From positions 1 to 64,000 of the forward strand of contig NZ_MXPU01000003.1 of NCBI RefSeq assembly GCF_002204185.1: DNA of 64,000 bases. Direction: 5' to 3'. This stretch comes from Rhizobium esperanzae (GTDB lineage Bacteria > Pseudomonadota > Alphaproteobacteria > Rhizobiales > Rhizobiaceae). A program made the translations under genes and the position numbers. Under the pieces are notes generated by a model. That model did not search any database and had not been told where the DNA came from. It saw nothing but the letters and a program-made list of their open reading frames with translations. The first letter of the stretch is position 1. Each line of letters begins with the position of its first letter. Positions 34,591-43,802 of this stretch are shown here, in pieces.

Positions 34591-35388
34591 ATGACGGCAA
34601 TGCTGAACGCAACCCGCGAGCAATGGCTGGCGGCGAGACTTGATCTGCTCGAGGAGGAAAAGGAACTGACGCGCCAAAGCGATGCGCTGGCGGCCAAACG
34701 CCAGCAGTTGCCGCGTGTGAGGATCGACAAGGACTACCGCTTCGATACCGAAGGCGGCGGTGCTTCGCTGAAGGATCTGTTCGGCGGGCGTTCGCAGCTC
34801 CTGATCTATCATTTCATGTTCGGGCCGGATTACAGCGCCGGATGCCCCTCCTGCTCCTCGATCGCCGACGGCTTCAACGGCTTCTTCGTCCACCTGGAAA
34901 ATCACGACGTCGCCTTCTGGGCCGTCTCGCGCGCGCCGCTCGCAAAGCTTGAGGCCTTCAAGCGGCGCATGGACTGGAGCTTTCCCTGGGCTTCCTCGGC
35001 CGGCAGCGATTTCAACGCCGATTTCAGCGTCTGGTTCAGCCCGGAGCAGCAGCGTCTCGGCGAGATCGAATACAACTACCGTCGCGAACCGCCCGCCTCC
35101 GAACCGCCGGCGGGCAAGGCCGTGCCGGAATGGCAGTCGCGCGGCAGCGACGAACCCATCGTCCAGATCGCTTCGATGACCGGCACCGACGTTCCCACCT
35201 ACACCCGCGACCGCCCCGGCGTCAGCGCCTTCGAACTCATCGATGGCGACGTCTACCACAGCTATTCCAGCTATGCGCGCGGGCTCGACGGGCTCTGGGG
35301 CATGTATCAATGGCTCGACCGCGCGCCGAAGGGCCGCAACGAAACCGGCATCTGGTGGCGCCACCACGACCGCTACGGCAAGGAGTGA
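34591..35388 (+). CDS. DUF899 thioredoxin-like protein
   Basis: 265 residues of the DUF899 family: LLEEEKELTRQSDALAAKR, YRFDTEGG, LLIYHFMFGPDY and a CPSC motif at about residue 89, the place of the redox pair in a thioredoxin-like fold. WGMYQWLDRAPKGRNE near the C-terminus is also family-typical. A redox role is likely but not proven. GGAGAAGACCC precedes the ATG. A small helical/membrane protein gene follows 5 bases downstream. Confidence 0.88.
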   Translation: MTAMLNATREQWLAARLDLLEEEKELTRQSDALAAKRQQLPRVRIDKDYRFDTEGGGASLKDLFGGRSQLLIYHFMFGPDYSAGCPSCSSIADGFNGFFVHLENHDVAFWAVSRAPLAKLEAFKRRMDWSFPWASSAGSDFNADFSVWFSPEQQRLGEIEYNYRREPPASEPPAGKAVPEWQSRGSDEPIVQIASMTGTDVPTYTRDRPGVSAFELIDGDVYHSYSSYARGLDGLWGMYQWLDRAPKGRNETGIWWRHHDRYGKE

Positions 35389-35393
35389 CTGTC

Positions 35394-35723
35394 ATGGCAC
35401 TCTTCGCTCACGTCCCGAAACGGGCTGACGCCAGCCCCTCCCTCGACACAGATAACTGGCTGTCGATGGCCGCCGCCGCTGACGAACCCGCCGGCGAACC
35501 GGCCAAACCCGCTCTCGCCGCCGATTTTCTGTCTCTCGCCGCCGCCCCGACCTTCGCGATCATGGCGCTGCTGACGGCAGCAACTGGCAGCGCCGACGTG
35601 ATCTGCACCACCACGCGCGATACCTTCCCGCTGACCGGAATGGTGCCGATGTACCTGCTGATGACCGGCTTCCACCTGGCTCCGTGGCTGCGCCTTGTTA
35701 GTGGGGGCATGAAGAGATGGTGA
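35394..35723 (+). CDS. Small hydrophobic protein downstream of DUF899
   Basis: 109 residues. A polar Ala/Pro/Asp-rich first half is followed by two hydrophobic stretches (FLSLAAAPTFAIMALLTAA and MVPMYLLMTGFHLAPWL), suggesting a two-helix membrane protein. It begins 5 bases after the DUF899 stop and is co-transcribed with it. The family was not recognised with certainty; the C-terminal part resembles small uncharacterised membrane proteins of rhizobia. Confidence 0.7.
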   Translation: MALFAHVPKRADASPSLDTDNWLSMAAAADEPAGEPAKPALAADFLSLAAAPTFAIMALLTAATGSADVICTTTRDTFPLTGMVPMYLLMTGFHLAPWLRLVSGGMKRW

Positions 35724-35821
35724 TGGTTCACCCGCTCGCCTGTGCTCGTCACACGAACGGAGGAGAGGGCGTGCTACACGGCATGCCATACAAACATCCA
35801 GCATCTGCACCATCCAACCCG

Positions 35822-36829
35822 CTACCAAAACCGGTGCCGGCTGCCCAGCGCCAGCCGCCGGCGCGGGTACGTCCTCGGCGCAGCGGCGCCGATCGCCAGC
35901 ACAGCCACCGCGATGAGACCGAGGAGGATCGGCGCCGAATACCTGTGCCGCGATCGGAGCCCGCCATCGATCCGGGCGGCGTCGGTGGAGGGCCAGTAGA
36001 GATTGCCGTCGCTTTCGGCGGCGCGCGGCGCCCGCTTGAAATAGGCGGCCATCAGCCGGCCAAGAGCCCTGGCGGCAAGATTGGGCGCCAGAAGATGGGC
36101 AAGCCGCGTTGCAGTGGTGACCACGCCGACCGTGGTGGTGGCGCGCGGCGACCTGGCGACGCCGACGATCGCCTCGGCGACGCGGCGCGCATCGAGAACC
36201 GGCGGCGGCGCGGTGACCTGGCGGCCGACATAATTGGCGCCATGCCTGAGGCCCGGCGTATCGACAAAGGCGGGATAAACGTCGCATACGTGAATGCACG
36301 GCTTGTCAGCCACCTCCGCCCGCAGTGCTTCGGAGAAGCCGCGCAGGCCGAACTTGCTGGCGCTATAGGCCGCCGCGAATGGCGCCGCCGCAAAGCCGCC
36401 GAGCGAGATCATGTTGATGAAGATACCCCTGCCCTGCTTCAGGAAGATCGGCAGCACCGCGTGAGCATCGTTCATGTGGCCGATCAGATTGGTGCGGATG
36501 ATCTGCTCATGCGCCTCAATCGGCGTCTCCTCGAACCGACCGACCGCCCCGACGCCGACATTGCTCACCCAGACGTCGACGTCGCCGAGCGTTTTCGCCT
36601 TGTCGGCCAGCGCCCGCACGGCAGCAGGCTCGGTGACGTCGGTGACAACGGATATCGCCTCCGCACCGAGACCTCTGCACGTCTCCGCAACTTTTTCCAA
36701 AGCCTCGCCGTTACGAGCGGCCAGCACAAGCCTGCTTCCGCGCCGCGCGAATGCCTCGGCAGTGGCCTGGCCGATGCCGCTCGATGCTCCCGTGATGACG
36801 ACCACCGCATTTTCGAGATTGATAGACAT
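35822..36829 (-). CDS. SDR-family oxidoreductase with C-terminal membrane helix
   Basis: 335 residues from the ATG at 36829, preceded by GAGAGGCGGAACG; the frame extends to 36931 without a better start. Classical SDR motifs are VITGASSGIGQA, the NVGVGAVG motif, the catalytic Ser in ISLGGF and YSASK. The dehydrogenase part ends near residue 260; a tail with RALGRLMAAYF and a hydrophobic helix (ILLGLIAVAVLAIGAA) would anchor it in the membrane. Substrate unknown. Confidence 0.9.
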   Translation of the reverse strand: MSINLENAVVVITGASSGIGQATAEAFARRGSRLVLAARNGEALEKVAETCRGLGAEAISVVTDVTEPAAVRALADKAKTLGDVDVWVSNVGVGAVGRFEETPIEAHEQIIRTNLIGHMNDAHAVLPIFLKQGRGIFINMISLGGFAAAPFAAAYSASKFGLRGFSEALRAEVADKPCIHVCDVYPAFVDTPGLRHGANYVGRQVTAPPPVLDARRVAEAIVGVARSPRATTTVGVVTTATRLAHLLAPNLAARALGRLMAAYFKRAPRAAESDGNLYWPSTDAARIDGGLRSRHRYSAPILLGLIAVAVLAIGAAAPRTYPRRRLALGSRHRFW

Positions 36830-37109
36830 CGTTCCGCCTCTCTGTCCTAGCGAAAGCCGGCGCCACAGCAGCACATCCATCAAAACACCGCCGTGAAAGC
36901 GGAGTTCCCGAACGACGATCGCTCCTTGCATATCCGGCGCCCGGCCCGGGAAATGCGACTCATTTCCCGACGTTTACGAGCGTTGCCTCGCGTCCCGCTT
37001 CAGCAAGCGTCTCCGGCCAAGCGCGCCATTCCATTCCGGTTGTGATTGTCTTGCGCACCGAAACTATGCGATGACCGATCCATCATGAGATGCAACGGAT
37101 AAAGGCGGC

Positions 37110-38132
37110 ATGAAGAAGATCGGTTTTCTCTCGTTCGGGCACTGGACGCCCTCGCCTCAATCGCAGACGCGTTCGGCGGGCGATGCGCTGCTGCAGTCGA
37201 TCGACCTTGCCGTGGCGGCCGAGGAGCTCGGCGCCGATGGCGCTTATTTCCGCGTGCACCATTTCGCCCGGCAGCTCGCCGCGCCCTTCCCGCTGCTTGC
37301 CGCCGTCGGCGCCAAGACCAGCCGGATCGAGATCGGCACGGCGGTCATCGACATGCGTTACGAGAACCCGCTCTATATGGCCGAGGATGCCGGTGCTGCC
37401 GATCTCATCGCCGGAGGGCGGCTGCAACTCGGCATCAGCCGCGGCTCGCCCGAACAGGTGATCGACGGATGGCGCCATTTCGGCTATGCGCCGCCGGAAG
37501 GTCAGAGCGAGGCCGACATGGCCAGGCATCATGCCGAAGTTTTCCTCGAAGTGCTGCGCGGCGAAGGTTTCGCCAAACCAAACCCGCGGCCAATGTTTCC
37601 GAATCCGCCCGGCCTGCTGCGTCTCGAGCCGCATTCGGAAGGCCTGCGTGAGCGCATCTGGTGGGGGGCGAGCTCCAACGCCACCGCCGTCTGGGCAGCC
37701 AAGCTCGGCATGAACCTGCAGAGCTCGACGCTGAAGGACGACGAGACGGGCGAGCCGTTCCACGTCCAGCAGGCCGACCAGATCCGCGCCTATCGCGACG
37801 CCTGGGAGGAAGCCGGCCACGCGCGTCAGCCGCGCGTCTCGGTCAGCCGCAGCATCTTCGCGCTGGTCGACGAACGTGACCGCGCCTATTTCGGCTACGG
37901 CAACGACGAGGGCGACAAGATCGGCTTCATCGATGAGAAGACCCGGGCGATCTTCGGCCGCAGCTACGCCGCCGAACCTGACGTGCTCATCAAGCAGCTT
38001 GCGGAAGACGAGGCGATTGCCGAGGCCGACACGCTGCTGCTCACCGTGCCCAACCAGCTCGGCGTCGCCTACAACGCCCACGTCATCGAAGCGATCCTCA
38101 CTCACGTCGCTCCGGCGCTCGGCTGGCGCTGA
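37110..38132 (+). CDS. LLM-class flavin-dependent monooxygenase (luciferase-like)
   Basis: 340 residues of the bacterial luciferase-like TIM barrel: GFLSFGHW at the start, ELGADGAYFRVHHFA, GTAVIDMRYENPLYMAEDAGAAD split by GGRLQLGISRGSPEQ, and ATAVWAAKLG. It uses reduced flavin from a separate reductase to oxidise an unknown substrate. It stands alone, with 280 bases of featureless upstream sequence. The LysR gene 187 bases downstream on the same strand may regulate it or the MFS gene. Confidence 0.9.
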   Translation: MKKIGFLSFGHWTPSPQSQTRSAGDALLQSIDLAVAAEELGADGAYFRVHHFARQLAAPFPLLAAVGAKTSRIEIGTAVIDMRYENPLYMAEDAGAADLIAGGRLQLGISRGSPEQVIDGWRHFGYAPPEGQSEADMARHHAEVFLEVLRGEGFAKPNPRPMFPNPPGLLRLEPHSEGLRERIWWGASSNATAVWAAKLGMNLQSSTLKDDETGEPFHVQQADQIRAYRDAWEEAGHARQPRVSVSRSIFALVDERDRAYFGYGNDEGDKIGFIDEKTRAIFGRSYAAEPDVLIKQLAEDEAIAEADTLLLTVPNQLGVAYNAHVIEAILTHVAPALGWR

Positions 38133-38319
38133 CGGCGAGGCTTGTCGGCGCGAGCCTTCGATTTGGGCGGTGGTGACGCGAAACGGCAGCTGTCGCCGAC
38201 CGCCATCATTTCGATGCGCCCGGGACCTAACTGGCGCGGCCGACGTTGATGATGCGAGCCTTGAATCGGTCACATCTCGACCGAGTTAAGGCTGCAGTTG
38301 AATCGCTCGAGTTGCCTTC

Positions 38320-39276
38320 ATGCCGCGCACGAACCTGAACGATATCCTGATCTTCATGGCCGTCGTCGATGCCGGAAGCTTTATCGCCGGCGGCCAGGCC
38401 ATGGGCCTCTCCCGTTCGGCAGCCGGAAAGGCCGTTACTCGCCTGGAAGAACGGCTCGGCGCGCGCCTGCTCAACCGGACCACGAGGACACTGAGCCTGA
38501 CCGATGAAGGACGAGTGTTCTACGATCACGGGCTGCAAATCCTGACATCGGTCGACGAGGCGGAGGCGAGCATTGCCGGGCAAAGCGGTGTGCCGCGAGG
38601 CGTTCTCAGGCTCGCCGTTCCCGATGTCTTCGGGCCGCTTGTCGGGCTCCCTTTGCTCGACAAATTTCTTCGCACCTGGCCCGACGTGCAGGTCGAAGTG
38701 AGCCTCACCGATCGCCCGGCCGAGCTTCTCGAGGATGGCTTCGATCTGGCGATCGGATTTGGCGCAACGCCGTCTGCGGCCGACAGCCGATTGATCACGC
38801 GCGTCATCGCCAGTGACAAGGTGCTGCTCTGCGCCTCACCCTCCTACCTCGCCGAACGCGGCGTTCCGCGCGATATAGCGGATCTCGCCGCCCATGATTG
38901 CCTGTTCTTCACCAGCCGCGGGCAAAGGCAGAGCTGGCGCTTTCGCAGCGGCAGCGGCTGGATCAAGGCACAGGGGCGCAGCCGCCTGAGGCTCGACAGC
39001 GGTCAAGCCGTCCGCGATGCCGCCCTGGCCGGCCTCGGAATCGCGCTCCTGCCGGACTTCCTCATTGCCGCCGATTTGACCGCCGGCCGTCTTCGGCAAG
39101 TCCTCCCTGATCTAGAAACCGACGACACGAAGATCGTGGCGCTTTACTCCGACAAAGGCGTGCTGGAGCCGCGCGTCCGGTGCTTCATCGATCTGTTGAT
39201 CGAGGAAATCGGAGGTCAAGACCAGGGTCTGCGCGGGCTCACACCACAGCCTTATCAAAACCGCGAAAGCTCTTGA
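38320..39276 (+). CDS. LysR-family transcriptional regulator
   Basis: 318 residues. N-terminal HTH: LNDILIFMAVVDAGSFIAGG, LSRSAAGKAVTRLEERLGARL and NRTTRTLSLTDEG. A LysR substrate domain follows with GVLRLAVPDVFG and ELLEDGFDLAIGFGA. Its 3' end overlaps the 3' end of the convergent MFS gene by 38 bases, so the last ~12 residues (LTPQPYQNRESS) lie in that overlap. The target is not evident. Confidence 0.92.
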   Translation: MPRTNLNDILIFMAVVDAGSFIAGGQAMGLSRSAAGKAVTRLEERLGARLLNRTTRTLSLTDEGRVFYDHGLQILTSVDEAEASIAGQSGVPRGVLRLAVPDVFGPLVGLPLLDKFLRTWPDVQVEVSLTDRPAELLEDGFDLAIGFGATPSAADSRLITRVIASDKVLLCASPSYLAERGVPRDIADLAAHDCLFFTSRGQRQSWRFRSGSGWIKAQGRSRLRLDSGQAVRDAALAGLGIALLPDFLIAADLTAGRLRQVLPDLETDDTKIVALYSDKGVLEPRVRCFIDLLIEEIGGQDQGLRGLTPQPYQNRESS

Positions 39277-40477
39277 GCGCCAGCGGAGAGAGGGTCGTGG
39301 CGAAATAGGCGAGCCCGCAGAGGAGCATCGATGCGCCAAGCCCTGTCGTACTGATCAGCGCGCCGCCGACGAGGCCGCCGAAGGGGATGAGGGCAAAGCA
39401 GAGGGCGGTGTTCATCGCGGTGACGCGCCCGGTCAGCGGCTTGGGAATGCGCTCGAAGATCACTGCCGACAGGATAGGGTTGAGGAAACCGGAGGCGAAG
39501 CCGGCGATTGCGAGAGTCGGAAAGATGGAGCCGAGCGGCGCATCCAACGCGAGCACCAGAAAGCGTGGGCATCCGGTCAAGAGGAAGGCCACGGTATAGA
39601 CGATCAGACGCGGCATGCGCTCGCCGATAACAGCGGCAATCGCCGCGCCCGCGATGGAAGCGCCGGAGAAGGCGGCGAACATCGCTCCGAGCAGCTCCGG
39701 CCCATGACCGGAGTTCTTCGTCCAGACGGGCAGCAGCACGGCGTAATAGGCCTGATCGAGCAGATTGGTGATCGCCACCATGGTGACAATGCTGACGAGC
39801 ACGGCATCGCTGCGCAGAAAGCGCCAGCCTTCCCGGAGATCGTCGAGATAGGAAGACAGGTTGCCCGACGGAGCGTCGGACGCGATGGGCCGCTCGGGAG
39901 CGCGCCGCATGCCGGGTATGCCGGTCGCGACGACCAGCGCTGCGGCGGCGAAGGTGGCGGTGTTGACGAGGAGCGCCTGACCCGGGCCTATCAACCCGAT
40001 CAATGCGCCGGCCCCGGCAGCGCCCACCGTTGAGGCCAGCCGTTCGATGGCGCTGGAGACGCCGGTCACCCGTTCGAGCGGCACGGCTGCCAGCGCAGCG
40101 ATATCGGGAACCATCGCTTGCTTGGCGGCATCGGAAGGCCCCCGCAACACGCCCATGACAAAAACGACGGGCAGCAGCACCGGCACGGTCAGCATGCCCA
40201 AGAGATCGAGAAGCGGCACCAGCCCGACCGCGATTACGGAGGCCGTGTCGCAGATGATGGCGATGTGCTTGGCGCCGATGCGGTCGATCAGCGGCCCGCC
40301 GAGCGCCTTGGCGAGCACATAAGGCAGCATCTCCATCAGCGCCGTCAGCCCGGTGAGTACAGGGCTGCCCGTGGCGCTCAGCACCAACCAGGGAATGGCG
40401 ATGGTCGATAGCCGGGTGCCGGAAAGCGAAAGCGTCTCGGACGCCGCGAGCGCCAGGAATGGCCGGTCCCGTCTCAC
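39239..40477 (-). CDS. MFS transporter (exporter type)
   Basis: 412 residues from a GTG at 40477 that overlaps the stop of the ArsR-family gene (GTGA) and has GGGGAGGA 8 bases upstream; a longer frame to 40702 runs through the regulator gene and is not credible. Twelve membrane helices, with LIDRIGAKHIAI as the loop 2-3 motif and RGPSDAAKQAMVPDIA. This pattern fits DHA3-like drug or macrolide exporters. Coupled to its presumed ArsR-family repressor. Confidence 0.9.
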   Translation of the reverse strand: MRRDRPFLALAASETLSLSGTRLSTIAIPWLVLSATGSPVLTGLTALMEMLPYVLAKALGGPLIDRIGAKHIAIICDTASVIAVGLVPLLDLLGMLTVPVLLPVVFVMGVLRGPSDAAKQAMVPDIAALAAVPLERVTGVSSAIERLASTVGAAGAGALIGLIGPGQALLVNTATFAAAALVVATGIPGMRRAPERPIASDAPSGNLSSYLDDLREGWRFLRSDAVLVSIVTMVAITNLLDQAYYAVLLPVWTKNSGHGPELLGAMFAAFSGASIAGAAIAAVIGERMPRLIVYTVAFLLTGCPRFLVLALDAPLGSIFPTLAIAGFASGFLNPILSAVIFERIPKPLTGRVTAMNTALCFALIPFGGLVGGALISTTGLGASMLLCGLAYFATTLSPLALKSFRGFDKAVV

Positions 40478-41124
40478 GGCTTGTCCTCCCCTTCGCGATG
40501 CGGAAGGCGCCCCGGATAAGGAAAGGCGTGCAGCATGACATAAAAGGGAACCATGCCGGGCTCTTGAGACGCTGCCTCCCCCAGCCGGGGGGCAGCCTGC
40601 ATTGCTTCCAGGATGATATCCCTCAGCCGTTTCGTCAGGGCCTCGGCTTGTGCCGCCGTCATCGGGATGATGATGTCGTCGCCAGCCGTCGCCTTGCGCC
40701 ATTCGGCCGGCAGCTCGGCATATTCCTCCAGCGCCTTCTGCATCTGGCCGACCTGCAGCGAGAGGGCCGCCTGGTTGAAGGCGATGTCGAGATCGAGCGC
40801 CTCCCCTTCGGATTCGATCGCCGGCACCGAGGTCAGCTCATGGCTGGCGCGCCACCAGCGGTCGCGCCGCGAGGCATGCGGCGCCTCCTCGATAAAGCCG
40901 TATTGGGCGAGCTGGCGCAGATGATAGCTCGTCGCACCGCTGTTCAGGCCGAGCCGGACGGCGAGCTGCGTCGCGGTGGCAGGCCCATCGATCCTGAGCA
41001 TGCCGAGCATGCGCAGCCGGACGGGGTGTGCCAGGGCCTTCAGCGCGGACGGTTCGGGTACGACACGGCTGACGGTACGCGAGGCAACGGCATCTGCGGC
41101 AGGTTCGGAGTTCTGCTCTTTCAT
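40474..41124 (-). CDS. ArsR-family winged-helix regulator
   Basis: 216 residues: an ArsR-type wHTH at residues 25-95 (LKALAHPVRLRMLGML, TATQLAVRLGLNSGATSYHLRQLAQYGFI, RRDRWWRA) followed by a helical C-terminal domain of ~110 residues, as in the HTH_20-type regulators that accompany MFS pumps. No Cys metal site is seen, so it is not a classical arsenic sensor. Translationally coupled to the MFS gene. Probably represses this two-gene operon until a drug-like ligand binds. Confidence 0.9.
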   Translation of the reverse strand: MKEQNSEPAADAVASRTVSRVVPEPSALKALAHPVRLRMLGMLRIDGPATATQLAVRLGLNSGATSYHLRQLAQYGFIEEAPHASRRDRWWRASHELTSVPAIESEGEALDLDIAFNQAALSLQVGQMQKALEEYAELPAEWRKATAGDDIIIPMTAAQAEALTKRLRDIILEAMQAAPRLGEAASQEPGMVPFYVMLHAFPYPGRLPHREGEDKP

Positions 41125-41280
41125 GACCTCATCCTATAATCGCAAACATAGCTTTGCAAAGACTTCTTGGTAAAATTATTCGCCTTTCGAAAGGCACGTG
41201 AAAACCCGCGTCGGGCCTAGCCAAGCATCATCACGCGCCCTAAGACCATCGCCACGATCCGCATCAACGAGGGGCAAGGG

Positions 41281-41964
41281 ATGGCTGAGGAATCGCAGAA
41301 AAACATCGGCACGTGGTACATCGACCCCGATGCCGAAGACAGGATGGCCGATGGACATGCGCCCATCTGGCGCCACCTAATCGATCTCATGCTGGAGCGC
41401 GACCTCTCCGACAAAAGCGTGCTCGATTTCGGCTGCAATCAGGGCGGCCTGCTGCGCCATCTCTATGCGATCCGCCCGTTCCGCAAGGCGCTCGGCATCG
41501 ACATCGCCGAAACCTCCATTGCCAAGGCCGAGACGCTGAAAGGTAATCTGCCGATCCAGCATCAGGTCGGCGGCAGGCTGGAGGGCTGGAGCGACGAATT
41601 CGACCTCGCCGTCAGCCATGAGGTCATCTATCTCGTTCCCGATATCGACACACACGCCGCCGATATTCGCCAGGCGCTGAAGCCGGGCGGCGTCTATTAT
41701 GCGGTGACCGGCTGCCACACGGATAATCCGCTCTGGCCGAGATGGCGCGAGCTCGTCGCCAACCGCACCAACACCGTCGTTCAGGATCGGTCGATCACCG
41801 ATTACGGCCTCGCCTTCGAAAAGGCAGGCTTCGACGTCTCCGCCCGCAAGCTCGAATATGAGGGTTTCATACCCTTCGTCGCGGATGGCTGGACGCCTGA
41901 TTTCGCCGATGCGCTGGACTATTACACCCAGACGAAGATCGTCTTCAGGCTGGTGAAGCGCTAG
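41281..41964 (+). CDS. Class I SAM-dependent methyltransferase
   Basis: 227 residues. Motif I is VLDFGCNQGGLLRHL, motif II LGIDIAETSIAKAE, motif IV FDLAVSHEVIYLVPD, motif V IRQALKPGGVYYAV. It is cytoplasmic and resembles small-molecule or lipid methyltransferases of the UbiE/Methyltransf_11 kind. CAAGGG lies just before the start. Its 3' end overlaps that of the convergent ATPase gene by 20 bases. Confidence 0.88.
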   Translation: MAEESQKNIGTWYIDPDAEDRMADGHAPIWRHLIDLMLERDLSDKSVLDFGCNQGGLLRHLYAIRPFRKALGIDIAETSIAKAETLKGNLPIQHQVGGRLEGWSDEFDLAVSHEVIYLVPDIDTHAADIRQALKPGGVYYAVTGCHTDNPLWPRWRELVANRTNTVVQDRSITDYGLAFEKAGFDVSARKLEYEGFIPFVADGWTPDFADALDYYTQTKIVFRLVKR

Positions 41965-42757
41965 ACGCTGCCGGCTGAAGCCGCATCAGCTCTGCATCGA
42001 AATGCGGTGGATTGTTCGGAGCGACCTGGACGAAACGACCCCTGACGCGGAAGATGTCCTGGACGAGGTTGCGCTCGGCAAGCTCGCGTGGCGCGCCGTC
42101 GAATCTGAGCTGCCCCTTTTCGAGCAGCGAGATGCGGTCGCTGACGGCGATCGCCTGGTTGATGTCGTGGATTGCCATGACGACCGTCACGCCCTTCTCG
42201 CGGCTCAGTCGATGCACGAGATCGAGCACCTCGACCTGATAGCCGATATCGAGGAAGGAGGTCGGCTCATCGAGCAGCAGGATCTCCGCTTCCTGCGCGA
42301 GAGCGGCCGAAATCCAGGCTCTCTGACGTTCGCCGCCGGACAATTCGCGCAGGCTGCGGTCGGCCAAATCAGACAGGCCGGTGCTTTCGAGCGCCCATTC
42401 GATCGCCTCTTCGTCGCGGCTGTCGTAAGAGCGGAACAGGCCGACATGCGGATAGCGGCCCTGACGCACGAGCTGGGCGACGGTCATCTCGTCGGGTGCG
42501 GCCGGCTGCTGCGGCAGGAAGGCGAGCTTCTTCGCCAGCATGCGGCGCGACATCGAGGCGACGGCGGCGCCGTCGAGCGACGCCCTGCCCGCCGCCGGCC
42601 GGATGAGGCCTGCCAGTGCATGCAGCGCCGTGCTCTTGCCAGAGCCGTTCGGCCCGATCAGTGCCCGGATCTCGCCCTTCTTGAGCGAGAGATTGAAACC
42701 GCTGAGGGCTTTTCGCTTGTTGTAGACGACCGAGAGGTCGGAACAGGACAATGGCAT
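41945..42757 (-). CDS. Iron-siderophore/haem ABC transporter ATPase, FecE/FhuC type
   Basis: 270 residues from the ATG at 42757. Walker A GPNGSGKST, Q-loop FLPQQP, signature ELSGGERQR, Walker B ILLLDEPTSFLD and switch AIHDINQA. The subtype with LxxxYPHxGLF and LDIGYQVEVLDLV is the one used for siderophores, haem and cobalamin. It begins 7 bases after the second permease gene and closes a four-gene importer operon (binding protein, two permeases, ATPase). Confidence 0.93.
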   Translation of the reverse strand: MPLSCSDLSVVYNKRKALSGFNLSLKKGEIRALIGPNGSGKSTALHALAGLIRPAAGRASLDGAAVASMSRRMLAKKLAFLPQQPAAPDEMTVAQLVRQGRYPHVGLFRSYDSRDEEAIEWALESTGLSDLADRSLRELSGGERQRAWISAALAQEAEILLLDEPTSFLDIGYQVEVLDLVHRLSREKGVTVVMAIHDINQAIAVSDRISLLEKGQLRFDGAPRELAERNLVQDIFRVRGRFVQVAPNNPPHFDAELMRLQPAASSASPA

Positions 42758-42764
42758 TTCGGCC

Positions 42765-43802
42765 TCACATGGTTTTGCGCAGCAGCGCGAGCAGAAGCGG
42801 CACGCCGAAAACGGCCGTGACCACGCCGATCGGGATTTCCTCGGCCTGGCCGAGCAGCCGGCCGATGAGATCGCCAAGCGTGACGATGACGGCGCCGAGC
42901 ACGATCGTCAGCACAAGCGACAGCCTGAAATTCCGCCCCGCCAGGAAGCGTGCGAGATGCGGTACGATGAGGCCGACGAAGACGATCGGCCCGACCGCGC
43001 CGACGGCGCTTGCCGCAAGCGCGCAGGAGAGGATCAGCACGATCGAGAACTGCCTGCGATAGCCGAGCCCGAAGGATCGGGCGACGAGCGCATCGAACTG
43101 CAACAGCATCAGCGGCCGGTGGATGACCGGCAGCATGGCGAGGCCGGCAATGGTGAAGGGCAGCAGGAAGAGCGCATGATCCCAGCTGCGGGCGTAGAGA
43201 CTGCCGGACAGCCATTCGAGAATGATCTCGATGCGGGCCGATCCCCATCCGGCGATGAGGCCGATCGCCACCGCATGCAGCACCGCGCCGACCGCGACGC
43301 CGCAAAGCGTGATGCGCAGGGCGCTGAGGCCGAGACGGAAGGCAAGCAGATAGATGACGCCGCCGGCAAGCAGGCCGCCGGCAAGGCCAGCCGCCGGCAG
43401 CCATGCCACCGGCAGTTCGGCCAGCGTGTTCGAGCCCGGCTCGAAAATATAGACGGTAAAGAGCAGGAAGATCGTCACCGATAGTGTCGCCCCCTGCGAC
43501 ACGCCCATCAGCGAGGGATCGGCCAGCGGGTTGCGGGTAATGGTCTGCAAGAGATATCCCGCCAGCGAAAAATGGATACCGGCCAGAATCCCGGTGGAGA
43601 TGCGCGGCAGCCGGATATCGAGAATGATCAGCCGCGCTTCCGCCGAGCCGCCGCCGGTCAGCACCACCGCGACGTCGCCCATGGAAATATCGGCAACGCC
43701 GAGGAAGATCGCCGCCGCAAGCGACAGGAGCGCCAATGCGGCAAGCGCAGCTGTCATGCCGAGGCTTGCCGGGCCGGCCGATATCGATGCCGGCGCGCTC
43801 AT
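42765..43802 (-). CDS. FecCD-family ABC permease (second)
   Basis: 345 residues, nine to ten membrane helices. FecCD signatures: RLPRISTGILAGIHFSLAG, QTITRNPLADPSLMGVSQGA split by convention, and GPIVFVGLIVPHLARFL. Start overlaps the stop of the first permease (ATGA, 43799-43802). Together the two form the membrane channel for a ferric siderophore, haem or B12. Confidence 0.94.
   Translation of the reverse strand: MSAPASISAGPASLGMTAALAALALLSLAAAIFLGVADISMGDVAVVLTGGGSAEARLIILDIRLPRISTGILAGIHFSLAGYLLQTITRNPLADPSLMGVSQGATLSVTIFLLFTVYIFEPGSNTLAELPVAWLPAAGLAGGLLAGGVIYLLAFRLGLSALRITLCGVAVGAVLHAVAIGLIAGWGSARIEIILEWLSGSLYARSWDHALFLLPFTIAGLAMLPVIHRPLMLLQFDALVARSFGLGYRRQFSIVLILSCALAASAVGAVGPIVFVGLIVPHLARFLAGRNFRLSLVLTIVLGAVIVTLGDLIGRLLGQAEEIPIGVVTAVFGVPLLLALLRKTM

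Noticed and set aside
35717..36850. 377-codon open frame on the plus strand
   Set aside because: Antisense of the SDR gene.
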